Source of the DNA: an uncultured Oscillospiraceae bacterium
GTDB taxonomy: Bacteria > Bacillota > Clostridia > Oscillospirales > Acutalibacteraceae
DNA: 64,000 bases
Reading direction: 5' to 3'
NCBI GenBank assembly: GCA_902490735.1
Contig: CABUFC010000001.1
Location: 1 to 64,000, forward strand
Under the pieces are notes generated by a model. It did no database searches, was not told where the DNA came from, and was given only the letters and a program-made list of their open reading frames with translations. The position numbers and the translations under genes were made by a program. Position 1 is the stretch's first letter. The number at the start of each line of letters is the position of its first letter. Positions 33,701 through 43,828 of the stretch are shown one piece after another.

Positions 33701-34972
33701 CTATTTTATTGTGATTGTTGCAGAATAAGTGCCAACCTGCCAAACATCGTTTGTAGTACTTTTTATAACAACATCCACCTTATGGTCACCGCTTGTTTTC
33801 CCGGAGATATCCGCTGTGGCATACAAGCTGCTAGCGGTTAATTTTTTCATGACATTCTTAGGACCGCAGATTTTAACATTTTTAATAGGTGCTTTTAAAC
33901 TGCCGGAGCCTGCGCTTGCAGAAAAACTGCTTACAGTAAATGTTTTTACCGTGTAATTTTTAATATCCGAAAAAGTAACCGTAAAGGCTTCGATTTGATC
34001 ATCAGACTTAATGCCGTCCGGTAAAACGGGTTTAGCGGAAAAAGTATAGTTAGTAGGGGATAGCACGTTAAAATCTATCGGCGCTAAGTCTATAGAAGTA
34101 ATAGTATCAACGGTTTTTGCCGGCCCGAGAATACTTATTTTATTGTAGCTTAAAGTGTAATGGAGCTTTTTGCCGTAACCAGTGCTCGGTTCGTTTGTAA
34201 AGGTTACATTTAACGGCACTTCTTTAAGTTTGCTGATAGGAACGGAAATTGATACTTTTTGGACCTCGGTGCCGTCGGCTGCTAAAATTTTATAATTGTC
34301 GGCATTCAGTTCATTTCCGTCAACATCATAAAGTTTTAACTCGGCGTCAAATGATGTTGTTTCGCTTAGTGTTTGGGTGGCATTAGATACAGCTACAATT
34401 CTGTCAAGCTTATCCATAAAGCTTCTGGCGCCTTTAACAGTTAAAACTGTATAATTACTATCGGTTACAACGGCAGGCTCTGCAACGAGTCCGTTTACGG
34501 CGGAAATACCTTTGGCTTCTGCACTTAATGTAAATTCTTTTGTATCATTATAATCAAACGTTGCTGTAATGGTAGAGGGGATAGTGCTAATTATTTCGTA
34601 GTCTCCGCCGCCTTGTTTGCTGGCTTTAAGCTCGAGATCATATTTGCCCGGAGCTGTAACACCGGCTAACGATACCGTAACTAAAATATCATTTGCAGTA
34701 ACGTTGCTTACAACATAGTTTGGGCCTTTAATTGTGACAGATACACTTTTTGTTACTTCTTCGGAGTTTACAATGTCAAGACCAAGCTGTGAAATGGCCG
34801 CACCGTCAGTAGGAATATTTACGGGAACGTCCGCTATTGTTCTTTCGGTGCTTGGCGCTTGTTCTACGGTTATTATCATCCAAAAAACAATAGCAATAAT
34901 AAGGGAGAATGCAACTACAAATTTGTTGCTTGCAAATAATTTTTTCAGCGAAAAGCTTTTAATCTTTTGCAT
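33701..34972 (-). CDS. cdaR: CdaR, YbbR-domain regulator of diadenylate cyclase
   Basis: 423 residues. One N-terminal membrane helix (about 18-34) and then four extracytoplasmic YbbR beta repeats (starting near 40, 130, 220 and 320). CdaR binds and tunes CdaA. It overlaps cdaA by 14 bases. The usual third gene, glmM, is absent downstream. Confidence 0.92.
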   Translation of the reverse strand: MQKIKSFSLKKLFASNKFVVAFSLIIAIVFWMIITVEQAPSTERTIADVPVNIPTDGAAISQLGLDIVNSEEVTKSVSVTIKGPNYVVSNVTANDILVTVSLAGVTAPGKYDLELKASKQGGGDYEIISTIPSTITATFDYNDTKEFTLSAEAKGISAVNGLVAEPAVVTDSNYTVLTVKGARSFMDKLDRIVAVSNATQTLSETTSFDAELKLYDVDGNELNADNYKILAADGTEVQKVSISVPISKLKEVPLNVTFTNEPSTGYGKKLHYTLSYNKISILGPAKTVDTITSIDLAPIDFNVLSPTNYTFSAKPVLPDGIKSDDQIEAFTVTFSDIKNYTVKTFTVSSFSASAGSGSLKAPIKNVKICGPKNVMKKLTASSLYATADISGKTSGDHKVDVVIKSTTNDVWQVGTYSATITIK

Positions 34973-35846
34973 TTTTATCCCCCTTACGTTTTAAATTTTC
35001 AAAAAATCTAAATACCGATTTTTTATTGCCGCTTTTTTCTTCGGGTAAAAGCCGTTTGCTTAATTCGGCGTGTAAGGTAATATTGTTAAAATCACGAACC
35101 ATGTTTCCGTTTTCCGCTATGGATATGGTACCCGTTTCTTCGGAAACAACAACTACAATTGCGTCGGAAATTTCGCTGATACCGATTGCCGCACGGTGGC
35201 GAGTTCCTAAATGTGCATTTAAATTAGTGTTTTGAACAAGAGGCAAAATACAGCCGGCAGCGGCAATTTTGCCGTTTCTAATAATCATAGCACCATCGTG
35301 CAAAGGGGATTTTGGAAAGAAAATGTTTGAAATTAAGTTGGATGAAGCTTTAGCATCAATTTGCGTGCCGGTATTTATTATTTCACCGAGTTGTGTGGTC
35401 CTTTCGTAAACAATTAAAGCTCCGATTTTTTGGTCTGACATACTTCCCGCAGCCAAGCAAATTGATGATATGCACTCTTCGGTTTCATCATAACTGTCAA
35501 TATTCCTGCCAAGTCCGCCGATTTTTGTACGGCCCACTCTTTCAAGAGCACGCCTAATTTCCGGCTGGAACAAAATAATAGCTACAATAATGGCAGAATC
35601 AAGTATTTTATAAAGCACCCATTTAAGTGCAACCATGTTCATCCACTGCGCTATTAACCAAATAAGTATTAATATGGCAATTCCTTTAATAAGCTGGCCT
35701 GCACGGGTTTCTCTGAAAAAACCTATGCACTTGTAAATTACATATGCAATTATTAAAATATCTAAAATATCCGCAATGCGTATTCCTGAAATAACGCTTA
35801 CGATTAAATTCCAAAAGGTGACAATGGCATTTGCAATATTATCCAT
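34959..35846 (-). CDS. cdaA: Diadenylate cyclase CdaA
   Basis: 295 residues. Three N-terminal membrane helices (about 20-90), then a DAC domain with SPLHDGAMII (DGA motif) and GTRHRAAIGISE (RHR motif). It converts two ATP to c-di-AMP, which controls potassium and cell-wall balance. The C-terminal tail is short and Lys-rich. The c-di-AMP-responsive TrkA/TrkH type of transporter also occurs in this window at 53566-56378. Confidence 0.95.
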   Translation of the reverse strand: MDNIANAIVTFWNLIVSVISGIRIADILDILIIAYVIYKCIGFFRETRAGQLIKGIAILILIWLIAQWMNMVALKWVLYKILDSAIIVAIILFQPEIRRALERVGRTKIGGLGRNIDSYDETEECISSICLAAGSMSDQKIGALIVYERTTQLGEIINTGTQIDAKASSNLISNIFFPKSPLHDGAMIIRNGKIAAAGCILPLVQNTNLNAHLGTRHRAAIGISEISDAIVVVVSEETGTISIAENGNMVRDFNNITLHAELSKRLLPEEKSGNKKSVFRFFENLKRKGDKNAKD

Positions 35847-35909
35847 AATTTCATCCTTTCACACTTTATAGTATATATTTTATCATATAAATATAATTAT
35901 AATCAATAG

Positions 35910-37712
35910 CTAATTAAAGTAATCGTAAATATTTTTTGCAATATTTTTTGGGACCACCTTTGATAATTCATCAATAGAAGCAGTTTTAACAGCTTTTAGC
36001 GTTTTAAAATGCGATAAAAGCTTTTGAGCTCTGACTTTTTGCACACCATTAATTTGTGTTAAATTGCTTAATAATCCGGCGCTTTCACGTTTTTTGCGCT
36101 GAAAGGTGATTGCAAACCGGTGGGTTTCATCCTGTATTTTTGTAATAAGAGCAAAGGCTTTTCTGTTCGATTTTATAACTATATCTCCGTTGGTTTCGGA
36201 CAGCGCGCGAGTTTTGTGTTTAGAATCCTTTACCATACCAAACGTCGGGACACCATATTTGTCAATTATGGGTTTTACTTTCGATAATTGTCCTTTGCCG
36301 CCGTCGATTAAAATAAGATCGGGAAGTCTTCCAAAACCTTCATTTAAGTCCGCTTTTTCATATTCGTTAAAACGCCTTGTAATAACCTCTTCAAGAGCTG
36401 CGTAATCATCACCGCCGCCGGCTGTTTTAATATTAAACTTTTTGTATGCGGTTTTAAGTGGAACACCGTTTTTAAATACCACCATTCCGGCGACGGTATT
36501 GGTGCCTCCTAAATGAGAAATGTCGTACGACTCAATATATTCCGGGACTTTTTTAAGCCCAAGTAGAGTGGATAATTCATCTAAAGCGGCTGTAGCGTGG
36601 GTGTCCCGCCCAAGGTGTTTGGCTAAATACTCAGCCGAATTAAGCGACGCCATATTTAAAAGCTTGTTTTGATCGCCCTTTAAAGGCAAAATAATACTTA
36701 CTTTTTTTTCTATGCTGTTGCTGAAAAAGCGTTCGAGCAGTTCTTTGTCGGCTACTTGCCCGTCGATTACTATTCTTGCGGGAATTTCCGCATGGGAATA
36801 GAATTGCAGTAAAAAATCGGAGCGCACCTTTTCTTTATCACCGTCAAAACCGATTATATACTGCCTGCAATCGTTAAGGCTGTAGTTTTTAAAAACAAAT
36901 ACCGTAAAGCATATTTTATTTTCGGATATGGCGGTTGCAATAACATCTTCACGCTTGTAGGAAGATGCTGTGACTTTTTGCTTTTCTTTGGATTTTTTTA
37001 GCGCATTTATCCTGTCACGGTATTTTGCGGCGGTTTCAAAATCAAGTTTATTTGCTGCCTGCTCCATTTTTAGCTTTAAATGTTCTATTGATTCTGTTTG
37101 ACCGCCTTTTATAAAAGCGAGAGCGTTTTTAATGGCTTCGTTATATTCGTCTTTAGAAATATTGCCGCGGCATAGCCCCATGCATTTGCCAATATGATAA
37201 TTTAAACATGGCCTTGTCTTTTTAAAATCCCTTGGAAAGGATTTTTGGCAATCCGGCAGCTTAAATATATCTCTTGCTTGTTCTAAAGTGTTTTTAATGA
37301 TGTAATTAGAATAGTAAGGACCTAAATATTCCGCGTTTTTATCGTCCTTTTTAAAAACGGTTTCAAGTTTAGGATATTCTTCTTTTGTTATTTTTAAATA
37401 ACTGTAACCACGGTCGTCCTTTAAAAGAACATTGTATTTTGGCTTGTGCAGTTTTATTTGCGAGCATTCAAGCACAAGCGCTTCGTATTCACTATCGCAA
37501 ATAATATAATTAAAGTCAAAAACATGGTCTACCATACGCTCGACTTTAATGTACTTTTCGGTATTGTTAAAGTAGCTGGAAACCCTGTTTTTAAGGCGCT
37601 TTGCTTTACCGATATAAATTATTTTGCCGCCTTTGTCCTTCATAATATAAACGCCCGGCAGCATTGGCAGGGCATTGGCCTTGTCTCTTAAATATTCAAT
37701 TCTGTCATTCAA
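35910..37712 (-). CDS. uvrC: Excinuclease ABC subunit C
   Basis: 600 residues with a TTG start behind AAGGGGGG. GIY-YIG nuclease: PGVYIMKDKGGKIIYIGKAKRLKNR. UVR motif: EQAANKLDFETAAKYRDRINALK. The RNase H-like C-terminal nuclease has SYDISHLGGTNTVAGMV and LILIDGGKGQL, ending in helix-hairpin-helix motifs. It cuts both sides of DNA damage in nucleotide excision repair. Confidence 0.96.
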   Translation of the reverse strand: MNDRIEYLRDKANALPMLPGVYIMKDKGGKIIYIGKAKRLKNRVSSYFNNTEKYIKVERMVDHVFDFNYIICDSEYEALVLECSQIKLHKPKYNVLLKDDRGYSYLKITKEEYPKLETVFKKDDKNAEYLGPYYSNYIIKNTLEQARDIFKLPDCQKSFPRDFKKTRPCLNYHIGKCMGLCRGNISKDEYNEAIKNALAFIKGGQTESIEHLKLKMEQAANKLDFETAAKYRDRINALKKSKEKQKVTASSYKREDVIATAISENKICFTVFVFKNYSLNDCRQYIIGFDGDKEKVRSDFLLQFYSHAEIPARIVIDGQVADKELLERFFSNSIEKKVSIILPLKGDQNKLLNMASLNSAEYLAKHLGRDTHATAALDELSTLLGLKKVPEYIESYDISHLGGTNTVAGMVVFKNGVPLKTAYKKFNIKTAGGGDDYAALEEVITRRFNEYEKADLNEGFGRLPDLILIDGGKGQLSKVKPIIDKYGVPTFGMVKDSKHKTRALSETNGDIVIKSNRKAFALITKIQDETHRFAITFQRKKRESAGLLSNLTQINGVQKVRAQKLLSHFKTLKAVKTASIDELSKVVPKNIAKNIYDYFN

Positions 37713-37729
37713 GGCAATCCCCCCTTAAA

Positions 37730-37757
37730 AAAATAGGCGGGAGAATATCTCCCGCCG
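37730..37757 (-). terminator. Terminator after the P-loop gene
   Basis: GGCGGGAG (37737-37744) pairs with CTCCCGCC (37749-37756); on the minus strand it is followed by TATTTTTTT. It separates the P-loop gene at 37768 from uvrC. Confidence 0.85.
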
Positions 37758-37767
37758 AAAACAAAGC

Positions 37768-38184
37768 TTAGATTTTGTTCGCTACGGTGAAGATTTCTTT
37801 TGGAAGATCTTCTTCTGCGCAGGAAACGGTAAAAGTAAAATTGGTGTTGTCCTCTTCGGATAACGCAGACAATCTGTCTAAAAACGCATGAAGTTCATCG
37901 TAATTGCGTCCACCAAGACGAAGTGTTGCATCAATAAATACGTCGGTAACGTCGTGGTTTGCACTGCAAGTGCCGCATAATAAAGCGTAAAGCTCATTAT
38001 AACCAGAAATTCCGTAGTGCTCGGCGTCAATCAATCTTACTTTATGAGAAATACTGTATGTTAAAACATCGCCTTTTTCGATACAAACAACATTGCCCTT
38101 GCTTGAGTCAGCAGTCGAGTTTACAAGGTCGATAAGTCTTTTAGTCTTTCCGGAACCCTTGTTTCCTATAATTAAATTAATCAT
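37768..38184 (-). CDS. Small P-loop ATP-binding protein
   Basis: 138 residues from the ATG at 38184, correctly spaced from AAGGAG. Walker A GNKGSGKTKRL at the N-terminus and a hydrophobic strand ending in Asp (VTDVFIDATLRLG) that could be Walker B. The rest is short for an ATPase. Homologues in Clostridia are sometimes named after PilT, without evidence. Function unknown. It lies between pgi and uvrC in the same direction. Confidence 0.7.
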   Translation of the reverse strand: MINLIIGNKGSGKTKRLIDLVNSTADSSKGNVVCIEKGDVLTYSISHKVRLIDAEHYGISGYNELYALLCGTCSANHDVTDVFIDATLRLGGRNYDELHAFLDRLSALSEEDNTNFTFTVSCAEEDLPKEIFTVANKI

Positions 38185-38229
38185 TTTGGTCACTCCTTAT
38201 ATTTTAGGCATAAAGCCTTAATAAATGCA

Positions 38230-39567
38230 TTAATCGCGAAGTTTTTCTTCTAAAGCCGCTTTTTGATCTTCGTATCCCGGTTTACCTAAAAGCGCAAACA
38301 TATTCTTTTTGTAGCTTTCAACACCGGGCTGGTCAAAGGGATTTACTCCAAGCATATAACCGGAAATTCCGCAGGCTTTTTCAAAGAAATAAACAAGTCT
38401 TCCTAAGTGCTCTTCGTCGGTATTATCAAGCGTTATGATGATATTCGGAACGCCGCCGTCTGTATGGGCTAAAATGGTACCTAAAAATGCTTTTTCGTTA
38501 ACATACGACATGGTTTTGCCGGCAAGGAAATTTAGGCCGTCGCCATTGTCTTCGTTTTCTTTAATGGTAATATCGTCACCGCAATTTTTTAAGTTAATAA
38601 CTGTTTCAAAAAGCATTCTTCTGCCGTCTTGAATATACTGACCCATAGAATGAAGGTCTGTTGAAAATACAACAGAAGCAGGAAAAAGCCCCTTATGGTT
38701 TTTGCCTTCACTTTCGCCGTAAAGCTGTTTATACCATTCGTTCATCATGGTAAATCTCGGCTCGTATGCGGCAAGCAGTTCAATATTATACCCTCTGCGG
38801 TAAAAAGCATTCCTTAATGCGGCATATTTATAACAATCGTTTTTATCTAAGTCGTCAATTTCGTATTCTTTGGCGGCTTTTTGAGCACCAGACATCAGCG
38901 CGTCAATATCGGCGCCGGATACTGCGATAGGCAAAAGTCCCACAGCCGTAAGAACAGAATATCTTCCGCCGACATCATCGGGAACTACAAATGTTTCGTA
39001 ACCAAGACTGTCAGCGAGCTTCTTTAATGTACCTCTAGACTTGTCGGTGGTGCAGTAAATGCGTTTTGCGGCTTCGTCTTTGCCGTAGCGATTTTCAAGG
39101 TATTCTTTAAATACCCTAAAAGCTATTGCAGGCTCGGTTGTAGTACCGGATTTTGATATAACGTTTACAGAAACATCTTTACCCTCGCACAGCTTAATAA
39201 GCTCGCTTAAAGCAGAACCGCTGATGGAGTTTCCGGTAAAATATATTTTGGTGCCGGATGTCAGCTCGTTGTAGTTGTTTGAATGTAAAAATTCAATAGC
39301 CGCACGTGCTCCGAGATACGATCCGCCAATACCTATAACTATAAGAACTTGACTGTCTTTTCTAATCTTGGCGGCCGCTTTTTTAATGCGCTCGAATTCT
39401 TCTTTGTCGTATGAAAAAGGGAGCGACAACCATCCTAAAAAGTCGTTCCCGAGTCCAGTTGCATTATGCAACATATTATGAGCGGCAGTTACCTGTGCTT
39501 TAAGACCAACAAGATCATTTTCTGCTAAAAAGTTTTTGGTGTATTTGTCGTTTAAACTTAATGCCAT
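38230..39567 (-). CDS. pgi: Glucose-6-phosphate isomerase
   Basis: 445 residues from the ATG at 39567; the ATG at 39576 sits directly on the RBS. Blocks: [50 protein letters not shown] and [12 protein letters not shown], with the closing Lys. It interconverts glucose-6-phosphate and fructose-6-phosphate in glycolysis. Gram-positive short-type length. Confidence 0.96.
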   Translation of the reverse strand: MALSLNDKYTKNFLAENDLVGLKAQVTAAHNMLHNATGLGNDFLGWLSLPFSYDKEEFERIKKAAAKIRKDSQVLIVIGIGGSYLGARAAIEFLHSNNYNELTSGTKIYFTGNSISGSALSELIKLCEGKDVSVNVISKSGTTTEPAIAFRVFKEYLENRYGKDEAAKRIYCTTDKSRGTLKKLADSLGYETFVVPDDVGGRYSVLTAVGLLPIAVSGADIDALMSGAQKAAKEYEIDDLDKNDCYKYAALRNAFYRRGYNIELLAAYEPRFTMMNEWYKQLYGESEGKNHKGLFPASVVFSTDLHSMGQYIQDGRRMLFETVINLKNCGDDITIKENEDNGDGLNFLAGKTMSYVNEKAFLGTILAHTDGGVPNIIITLDNTDEEHLGRLVYFFEKACGISGYMLGVNPFDQPGVESYKKNMFALLGKPGYEDQKAALEEKLRD

Positions 39568-39600
39568 GATAATCATCCTTTGTTTTTACTTTGTATATAT

Positions 39601-39629
39601 ATTTTACAATAGAAATATATATTTTTCAA
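39601..39629 (-). promoter_or_regulatory. Promoter of pgi
   Basis: On the minus strand, TTGAAA and TAAAAT are separated by 17 bases. Confidence 0.7.
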
Positions 39630-39668
39630 CTGTGAATTGTTAATTTTATAAAAAAATATAATTAGTAA

Positions 39669-40877
39669 TTAAACCGATAGCAATTGCGACAAAATTGCTA
39701 ATAATGAAGAAAAGAAATCCGGTTTTAATACCGTTTCGGCCGCTAAAATATCTATTGTACCAATTTCACTGCCGTCAATAAAAAGATGAATTGCGCCGAT
39801 TTTATCATTTTCTTTTACAGGGGCAGACACACTGTCAGGTATTTCAGGTGTTTGAGTAATGTCTTTAGATTGGGATTTTTGTAAAAGTACGCTCGCGGCT
39901 TTTGGGGCTTTAATTTTAATGCTTTTTTGCATACCGCCGCTTACCTTTACATCGGTTAATAATGATTCATCTGCCGCAACCGTTTTATATGTGTAGTTGG
40001 CAAATCCGTAATCTAAAAGCTTTCTGGCCCCGTTAAAACGGTCCTTGCTGCTGGCGCCTTTCATAATTACAGCAACAAGTTTTAGGCCGTTTCGTTCTGC
40101 TGTAGCAGAAAGACAAGATCCTGCAATACTTGTAGTTCCTGTTTTAAGGCCGGTGCAGCCTTCATAATAACGTACCAATTTGTTGGTGTTAACAAGTTCG
40201 CTTTCGCCGCCGCGAAGAGAATCCATCCAAACAGTCGAGTATTTTTTAATTAAATCATGCTTAATAAGCTCGGAAGACATTATCGCAATATCTCTTGCTG
40301 TTGTTAAATGACCGTCTGCATCAAGACCGGTTGCGTTTTTAAATGTTGTATTTGTCATGTTTAATTCTTTTGCTTTTTCGTTCATTTTAGCTACAAATTC
40401 CTCTTCACTTCCGGCTACCGCTTCGGCAAGCGCTACTGTAGCGTCATTTGCAGAAGCAATAACAGTAGCTCGCAGTAATTCGTCTACAGTCATGCTTTCG
40501 TTTGGTTCGAGCCATATTTGTGAACCTCCCATACTGCAGGCGTATTCACTTGCGGTTATTTTTGTATCAAGTTCGAAATAACCTCTGTTTATAGCTTCCA
40601 TAATAAGTATTAAAGACATTATTTTTGTAATTGAAGCAGGTGCCAGTTTTTCATCAGCATTGTCTTCGTACAAAATTTTCCCGGTTGTCGGTTCAAGCAA
40701 TATGCATGATGCGGCATTAATTTCAAGTTTTGTTCCTACAGGAACATTTTCGGCGGCGGCCTCAGTAGGTGATAAAAGGTCATCCGAGTAATATTCGGTT
40801 GCGATTTTTGCATTTGCTGCAATAGATAAAGCCGAAAGCAAACAAACGGTTAAAATAATAGCGATTATCTTTTTCAT
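39669..40877 (-). CDS. dacF: D-alanyl-D-alanine carboxypeptidase (PBP5/6, DacF type)
   Basis: 402 residues. Signal peptide 1-24. SxxK is SITK in LAPASITKIMSLIL, SxN is SAN in VIASANDATVALAE, KTG is GLKTGTTSIAG. A C-terminal beta domain and an amphipathic end helix (PDFFSSLLAILSQLLSV) anchor it at the membrane. It removes the terminal D-Ala of peptidoglycan stem peptides. It is its own unit, with an upstream terminator at 40931. Confidence 0.94.
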   Translation of the reverse strand: MKKIIAIILTVCLLSALSIAANAKIATEYYSDDLLSPTEAAAENVPVGTKLEINAASCILLEPTTGKILYEDNADEKLAPASITKIMSLILIMEAINRGYFELDTKITASEYACSMGGSQIWLEPNESMTVDELLRATVIASANDATVALAEAVAGSEEEFVAKMNEKAKELNMTNTTFKNATGLDADGHLTTARDIAIMSSELIKHDLIKKYSTVWMDSLRGGESELVNTNKLVRYYEGCTGLKTGTTSIAGSCLSATAERNGLKLVAVIMKGASSKDRFNGARKLLDYGFANYTYKTVAADESLLTDVKVSGGMQKSIKIKAPKAASVLLQKSQSKDITQTPEIPDSVSAPVKENDKIGAIHLFIDGSEIGTIDILAAETVLKPDFFSSLLAILSQLLSV

Positions 40878-40930
40878 AATAACACCTCATATAATTCTAT
40901 TCGCCAAACGCCGAATATATGAAGTGTAAT

Positions 40931-40960
40931 AAAAAAAGACGGATTAATCCGCCTTTTTTA
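40931..40960 (-). terminator. Terminator after the 74-residue gene
   Basis: GGCGGATT/AATCCGTC stem on the minus strand followed by seven T. Confidence 0.85.
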
Positions 40961-40967
40961 TTATTCT

Positions 40968-41192
40968 CTATAACTCAAAGTCCCTCAGCATTTTACCTGT
41001 CCCACTCATAACGAAGTACGGCATATTTACTGCTTCACCGTTCTTTTTAAGAATTACAACAGGGGAAGGGCCGCCTATATTTTTTCCTTCTTTATGGTTT
41101 GAGAAAACATATCCATTTTCCCACTCTGTACCACCGTCAATGTTCGGTTTTAATTTCTTTGCCTTTTGTACTGCTTCTTCAAATGTAATCAT
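40968..41192 (-). CDS. Small protein of unknown function, 74 residues
   Basis: ITFEEAVQKAKKLKPNIDGGTEWENGYVF and SPVVILKKNGEAVNMPYFVM suggest a single alpha/beta domain like that of small immunity-type proteins, but I cannot name the family. It ends the SPFH unit: the gene starts 18 bases after the SPFH gene stop, and a terminator follows. Confidence 0.6.
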   Translation of the reverse strand: MITFEEAVQKAKKLKPNIDGGTEWENGYVFSNHKEGKNIGGPSPVVILKKNGEAVNMPYFVMSGTGKMLRDFEL

Positions 41193-41210
41193 AATAATAC
41201 CATTTAATAT

Positions 41211-42005
41211 TTATTTTGCCTTGTCTATGTTGGTTATTACCGTGTCAGAGCCCATTGCCTGCGGCAGTTCGCCATTCCATTTTTCATAGAATTTCGAGCG
41301 TAAAACCTCGTCGCTTAAAGATTCTTTTATAACCTTATTAGCAGCTGCTTCCGCGTCGGCCTTAATTTTGATGGTTTCCGCTTGAGCCTGCGCGTTTGTT
41401 ATAGCCGTTTGTTTGTCGGTTTCTGCTTTTAAAAGCTGTTGTTGTGCTACCTGTTTTTCTTCAATAGCTGTAATAAAGGCTTCTGAAAATTCAAAGTTCA
41501 TTATGTTTACGTCGGTTACATAAAGACCAATGTCGTTAAGCTTTTCGTTTAAGCCTTTTATTAAGCCGTCGGAAATAAGTGTGCGGTTTGTAACGCTTTC
41601 TTCTGCAGTGAATTTTGCGGTTATAGCTTTAAGCACTTCATTTACTGCAGGTACTACTAAAACCTGTTCATAATTTGCGCCTATGTTTTTATAAATGCTG
41701 TAGGATTTTTCGGTATCAACCCTGTAGTTTATAGCTAGCTTTGTTTGAACAGTTTGTAAGTCTTTTGAAAACGCTTCTGTATCTACCTCAAGTTTTACTA
41801 TGCGGTTATCGATTTTTACTACCTGCTGTACAAAGGGAATTTTAAGGTGTACGCCTTCTTGAAGAACGCCTTCGTTAACTTTACCCAAGGTTACCACAAC
41901 GCCCGTGTGTCCGGCGTCAACAATGGTAAACATGCTGGCAACAATCAGCAACACCAATACTGCCGCAACCCCGATCGGGATGATTTTTTTCAAATTTGCT
42001 TTCAT
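41211..42005 (-). CDS. SPFH/Band 7 (prohibitin-like) membrane protein
   Basis: 264 residues. One N-terminal membrane helix (about 10-28), then an SPFH domain (DAGHTGVVVTLGKVNEGVLQEGVHLKIPFVQQVVKID) and a coiled coil of Lys/Ala/Gln/Glu (about 180-235). Prohibitin-like proteins form membrane scaffolds. It overlaps the DUF1836 gene by 4 bases. Confidence 0.9.
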   Translation of the reverse strand: MKANLKKIIPIGVAAVLVLLIVASMFTIVDAGHTGVVVTLGKVNEGVLQEGVHLKIPFVQQVVKIDNRIVKLEVDTEAFSKDLQTVQTKLAINYRVDTEKSYSIYKNIGANYEQVLVVPAVNEVLKAITAKFTAEESVTNRTLISDGLIKGLNEKLNDIGLYVTDVNIMNFEFSEAFITAIEEKQVAQQQLLKAETDKQTAITNAQAQAETIKIKADAEAAANKVIKESLSDEVLRSKFYEKWNGELPQAMGSDTVITNIDKAK

Positions 42006-42514
42006 TTTTCTTCTCCTTTATTATCTATTATTTCTTTAGCAAGCCTTTTGTATTCGGCTGACTTATAGGCATAAAACATTGCGTCTAATACTTTTTCCGT
42101 GCGCGTTCGCGCAGTTAAATCCTCGATATCCATAACCATTTCTTTTGAGTCTTTGTTGTTAATTATCATATCGCAGAATTTTAAGTATAAAACGCTGTCA
42201 TCAATCATATCGTCAGATTCATCATCAAGTGCCCCGTTTATATAACGTAAAAGCTGCAAAGCGGTATCCAGCGGCAATACATCACGCAGCATATTTATAA
42301 TAGCTATTCTGCATACCTGCCTTACGGAATATCTTTTTTCAATAGGGGGCGCGACAAACCCTCGTTTTACCCAGTTTTGAACGGTATGAAGTTCTATTCC
42401 TGTAACAAAGCATACCTGCGACAAAAACAATCCTCCGGATGCAAAGATTGAATAAAGTGTTTTTTTAGGATCGGAAAAAACATTTTCAATTGCCGTACCG
42501 GGTAAGTTTTTCAT
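42002..42514 (-). CDS. DUF1836 domain protein
   Basis: 170 residues from the ATG at 42514, which follows AAAGGAGGG; the longer in-frame start at 42550 has no site. DUF1836 pattern: SGGLFLSQVCFVTGIELHTVQNWVKRGFVAPP, KRYSVRQVCRIAIINMLRDVLPLDTALQLL. The first helices resemble a MerR-type helix-turn-helix, so DNA binding is likely. It is the first gene of the unit with the SPFH gene. Confidence 0.88.
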   Translation of the reverse strand: MKNLPGTAIENVFSDPKKTLYSIFASGGLFLSQVCFVTGIELHTVQNWVKRGFVAPPIEKRYSVRQVCRIAIINMLRDVLPLDTALQLLRYINGALDDESDDMIDDSVLYLKFCDMIINNKDSKEMVMDIEDLTARTRTEKVLDAMFYAYKSAEYKRLAKEIIDNKGEEK

Positions 42515-42577
42515 TTTTATCCCTCCTTTAAGTTTATATGATTGTAACATACGGTTATATGACTGTCAAGTGTTTTT

Positions 42578-42615
42578 TTAAAAAAATTCCGCGGTATTTT
42601 CTACCACGGAATTTT
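42578..42615 (-). terminator. Terminator of the sugar-related minus-strand operon
   Basis: AATTCCGTGGTA and TACCGCGGAATT pair on the minus strand with one G-T pair, followed by a long T-run. The stem overlaps the stop of the FAD oxidoreductase gene. Confidence 0.85.
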
Positions 42616-43828
42616 AAATATCTTTAATATGAATTTTTACACCGTTTTTTTCTAAACTCTTTTGTAATTTTGAAATATTGGCCGATTCAAAATCATCAAA
42701 TAATGCTGCAGCAGTTCCTGCGGCTTCACCGGTTACGGCACAACAGGGAATAACCCTTGTTATATCCCACATGTCATCGGTTACTGAAATGCATCGGCCG
42801 CAAACAATCAAATTTTTAATTTGCTTATTATATAGTGTTTTAAATGGAATTTCATAAATAGGTCCCGGTTTTCGCCAGTCACTTATTATGCCGATGCTGT
42901 CGGAAAATTCTTTAAAACACTCTTCGTCGTTCATTTCGTATTCGCCGCAGAGTTTTCGCGTCATCCTTATTTGCGGAATGCTCGCAATACTTGCTAAATT
43001 GTGCTTTTCAAAAACACCGCCGCTTTTTAAAAAGTCCTCAAGGATAACGGTATGTGCATCGACTGTCATTTTAGAAAGTTCGTCGCCTGAAAGACCAAAA
43101 TACCTTTTATTAGAACTTGTTTTTTCTTTTTTGTATTTGTCCGGCACATCGGAAAAGCCAAGCATTTTAAGATGATATTCATCGTTTAAAAGTTCATAAT
43201 ACCAGCTTGCAAGAACGTTGCCTTGTTTAAATTGCTTAGTTGGTGCAGATGAGTATTTGCAAATATCTGCATCTCCCGAAGAATCTACAAATGATTTTGC
43301 AAAATATGCTGTTCTTCCGCTTTTATTCTCAACAATAACGGCGCTTAATTTATTTCCGTCTTTAATGCAATCCGCAACAACAGTGCCATATAAAATATCA
43401 ATGTTATTATCAAGTAAAAGCTGTTCGCATAAAATCGCAAAAACAGAAGGATTAAACTGAACCTGATATCGATTTGCAATTTTTTCTTCGATAGATAGAT
43501 TATTAAGCCAGGCTTTGCCACTGTACATATTCTTGTCGTAAGATGAGGGCTCATATCCGTATTTTACCGATAGTTTTAACAATTCTTCCGAAATCCCAAA
43601 AGATACTTGCCGGCCTTTACCGTCGCACAAAGGAAGGTATATAGTAACAAGCCCGGCAGTAGCGAGGCCGCCTAAAACAAACTGCTTTTCAATAAGAAGG
43701 GTTTTTGCACCATTTCTTGAACTTGCAAGCGCCGCAGAAATACCGGCAATTCCGCCGCCGCAAACAATAACATCGTATTGCCCCATAACAGGAAGCTCTT
43801 TTTTGTTTTCAGTTATAGTGGATTTCAT
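42614..43828 (-). CDS. FAD-dependent oxidoreductase (PF12831-like), first copy
   Basis: 404 residues. Dinucleotide-binding motif YDVIVCGGGIAGISAALASSRNGAKTLLIE near residue 19, then FVLGGLATAGLVTIYLPLCDGKG, SFVDSSGDADICKYS and, near the C-terminus, NLIVCGRCISVTDDMWDITRVIPCCAVTGEAAGTAAAL. This family is abundant beside glycoside hydrolases in gut Firmicutes; the substrate is unknown. It overlaps the GNAT-like gene by ATGA. A second member lies at 61725. Confidence 0.88.
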   Translation of the reverse strand: MKSTITENKKELPVMGQYDVIVCGGGIAGISAALASSRNGAKTLLIEKQFVLGGLATAGLVTIYLPLCDGKGRQVSFGISEELLKLSVKYGYEPSSYDKNMYSGKAWLNNLSIEEKIANRYQVQFNPSVFAILCEQLLLDNNIDILYGTVVADCIKDGNKLSAVIVENKSGRTAYFAKSFVDSSGDADICKYSSAPTKQFKQGNVLASWYYELLNDEYHLKMLGFSDVPDKYKKEKTSSNKRYFGLSGDELSKMTVDAHTVILEDFLKSGGVFEKHNLASIASIPQIRMTRKLCGEYEMNDEECFKEFSDSIGIISDWRKPGPIYEIPFKTLYNKQIKNLIVCGRCISVTDDMWDITRVIPCCAVTGEAAGTAAALFDDFESANISKLQKSLEKNGVKIHIKDI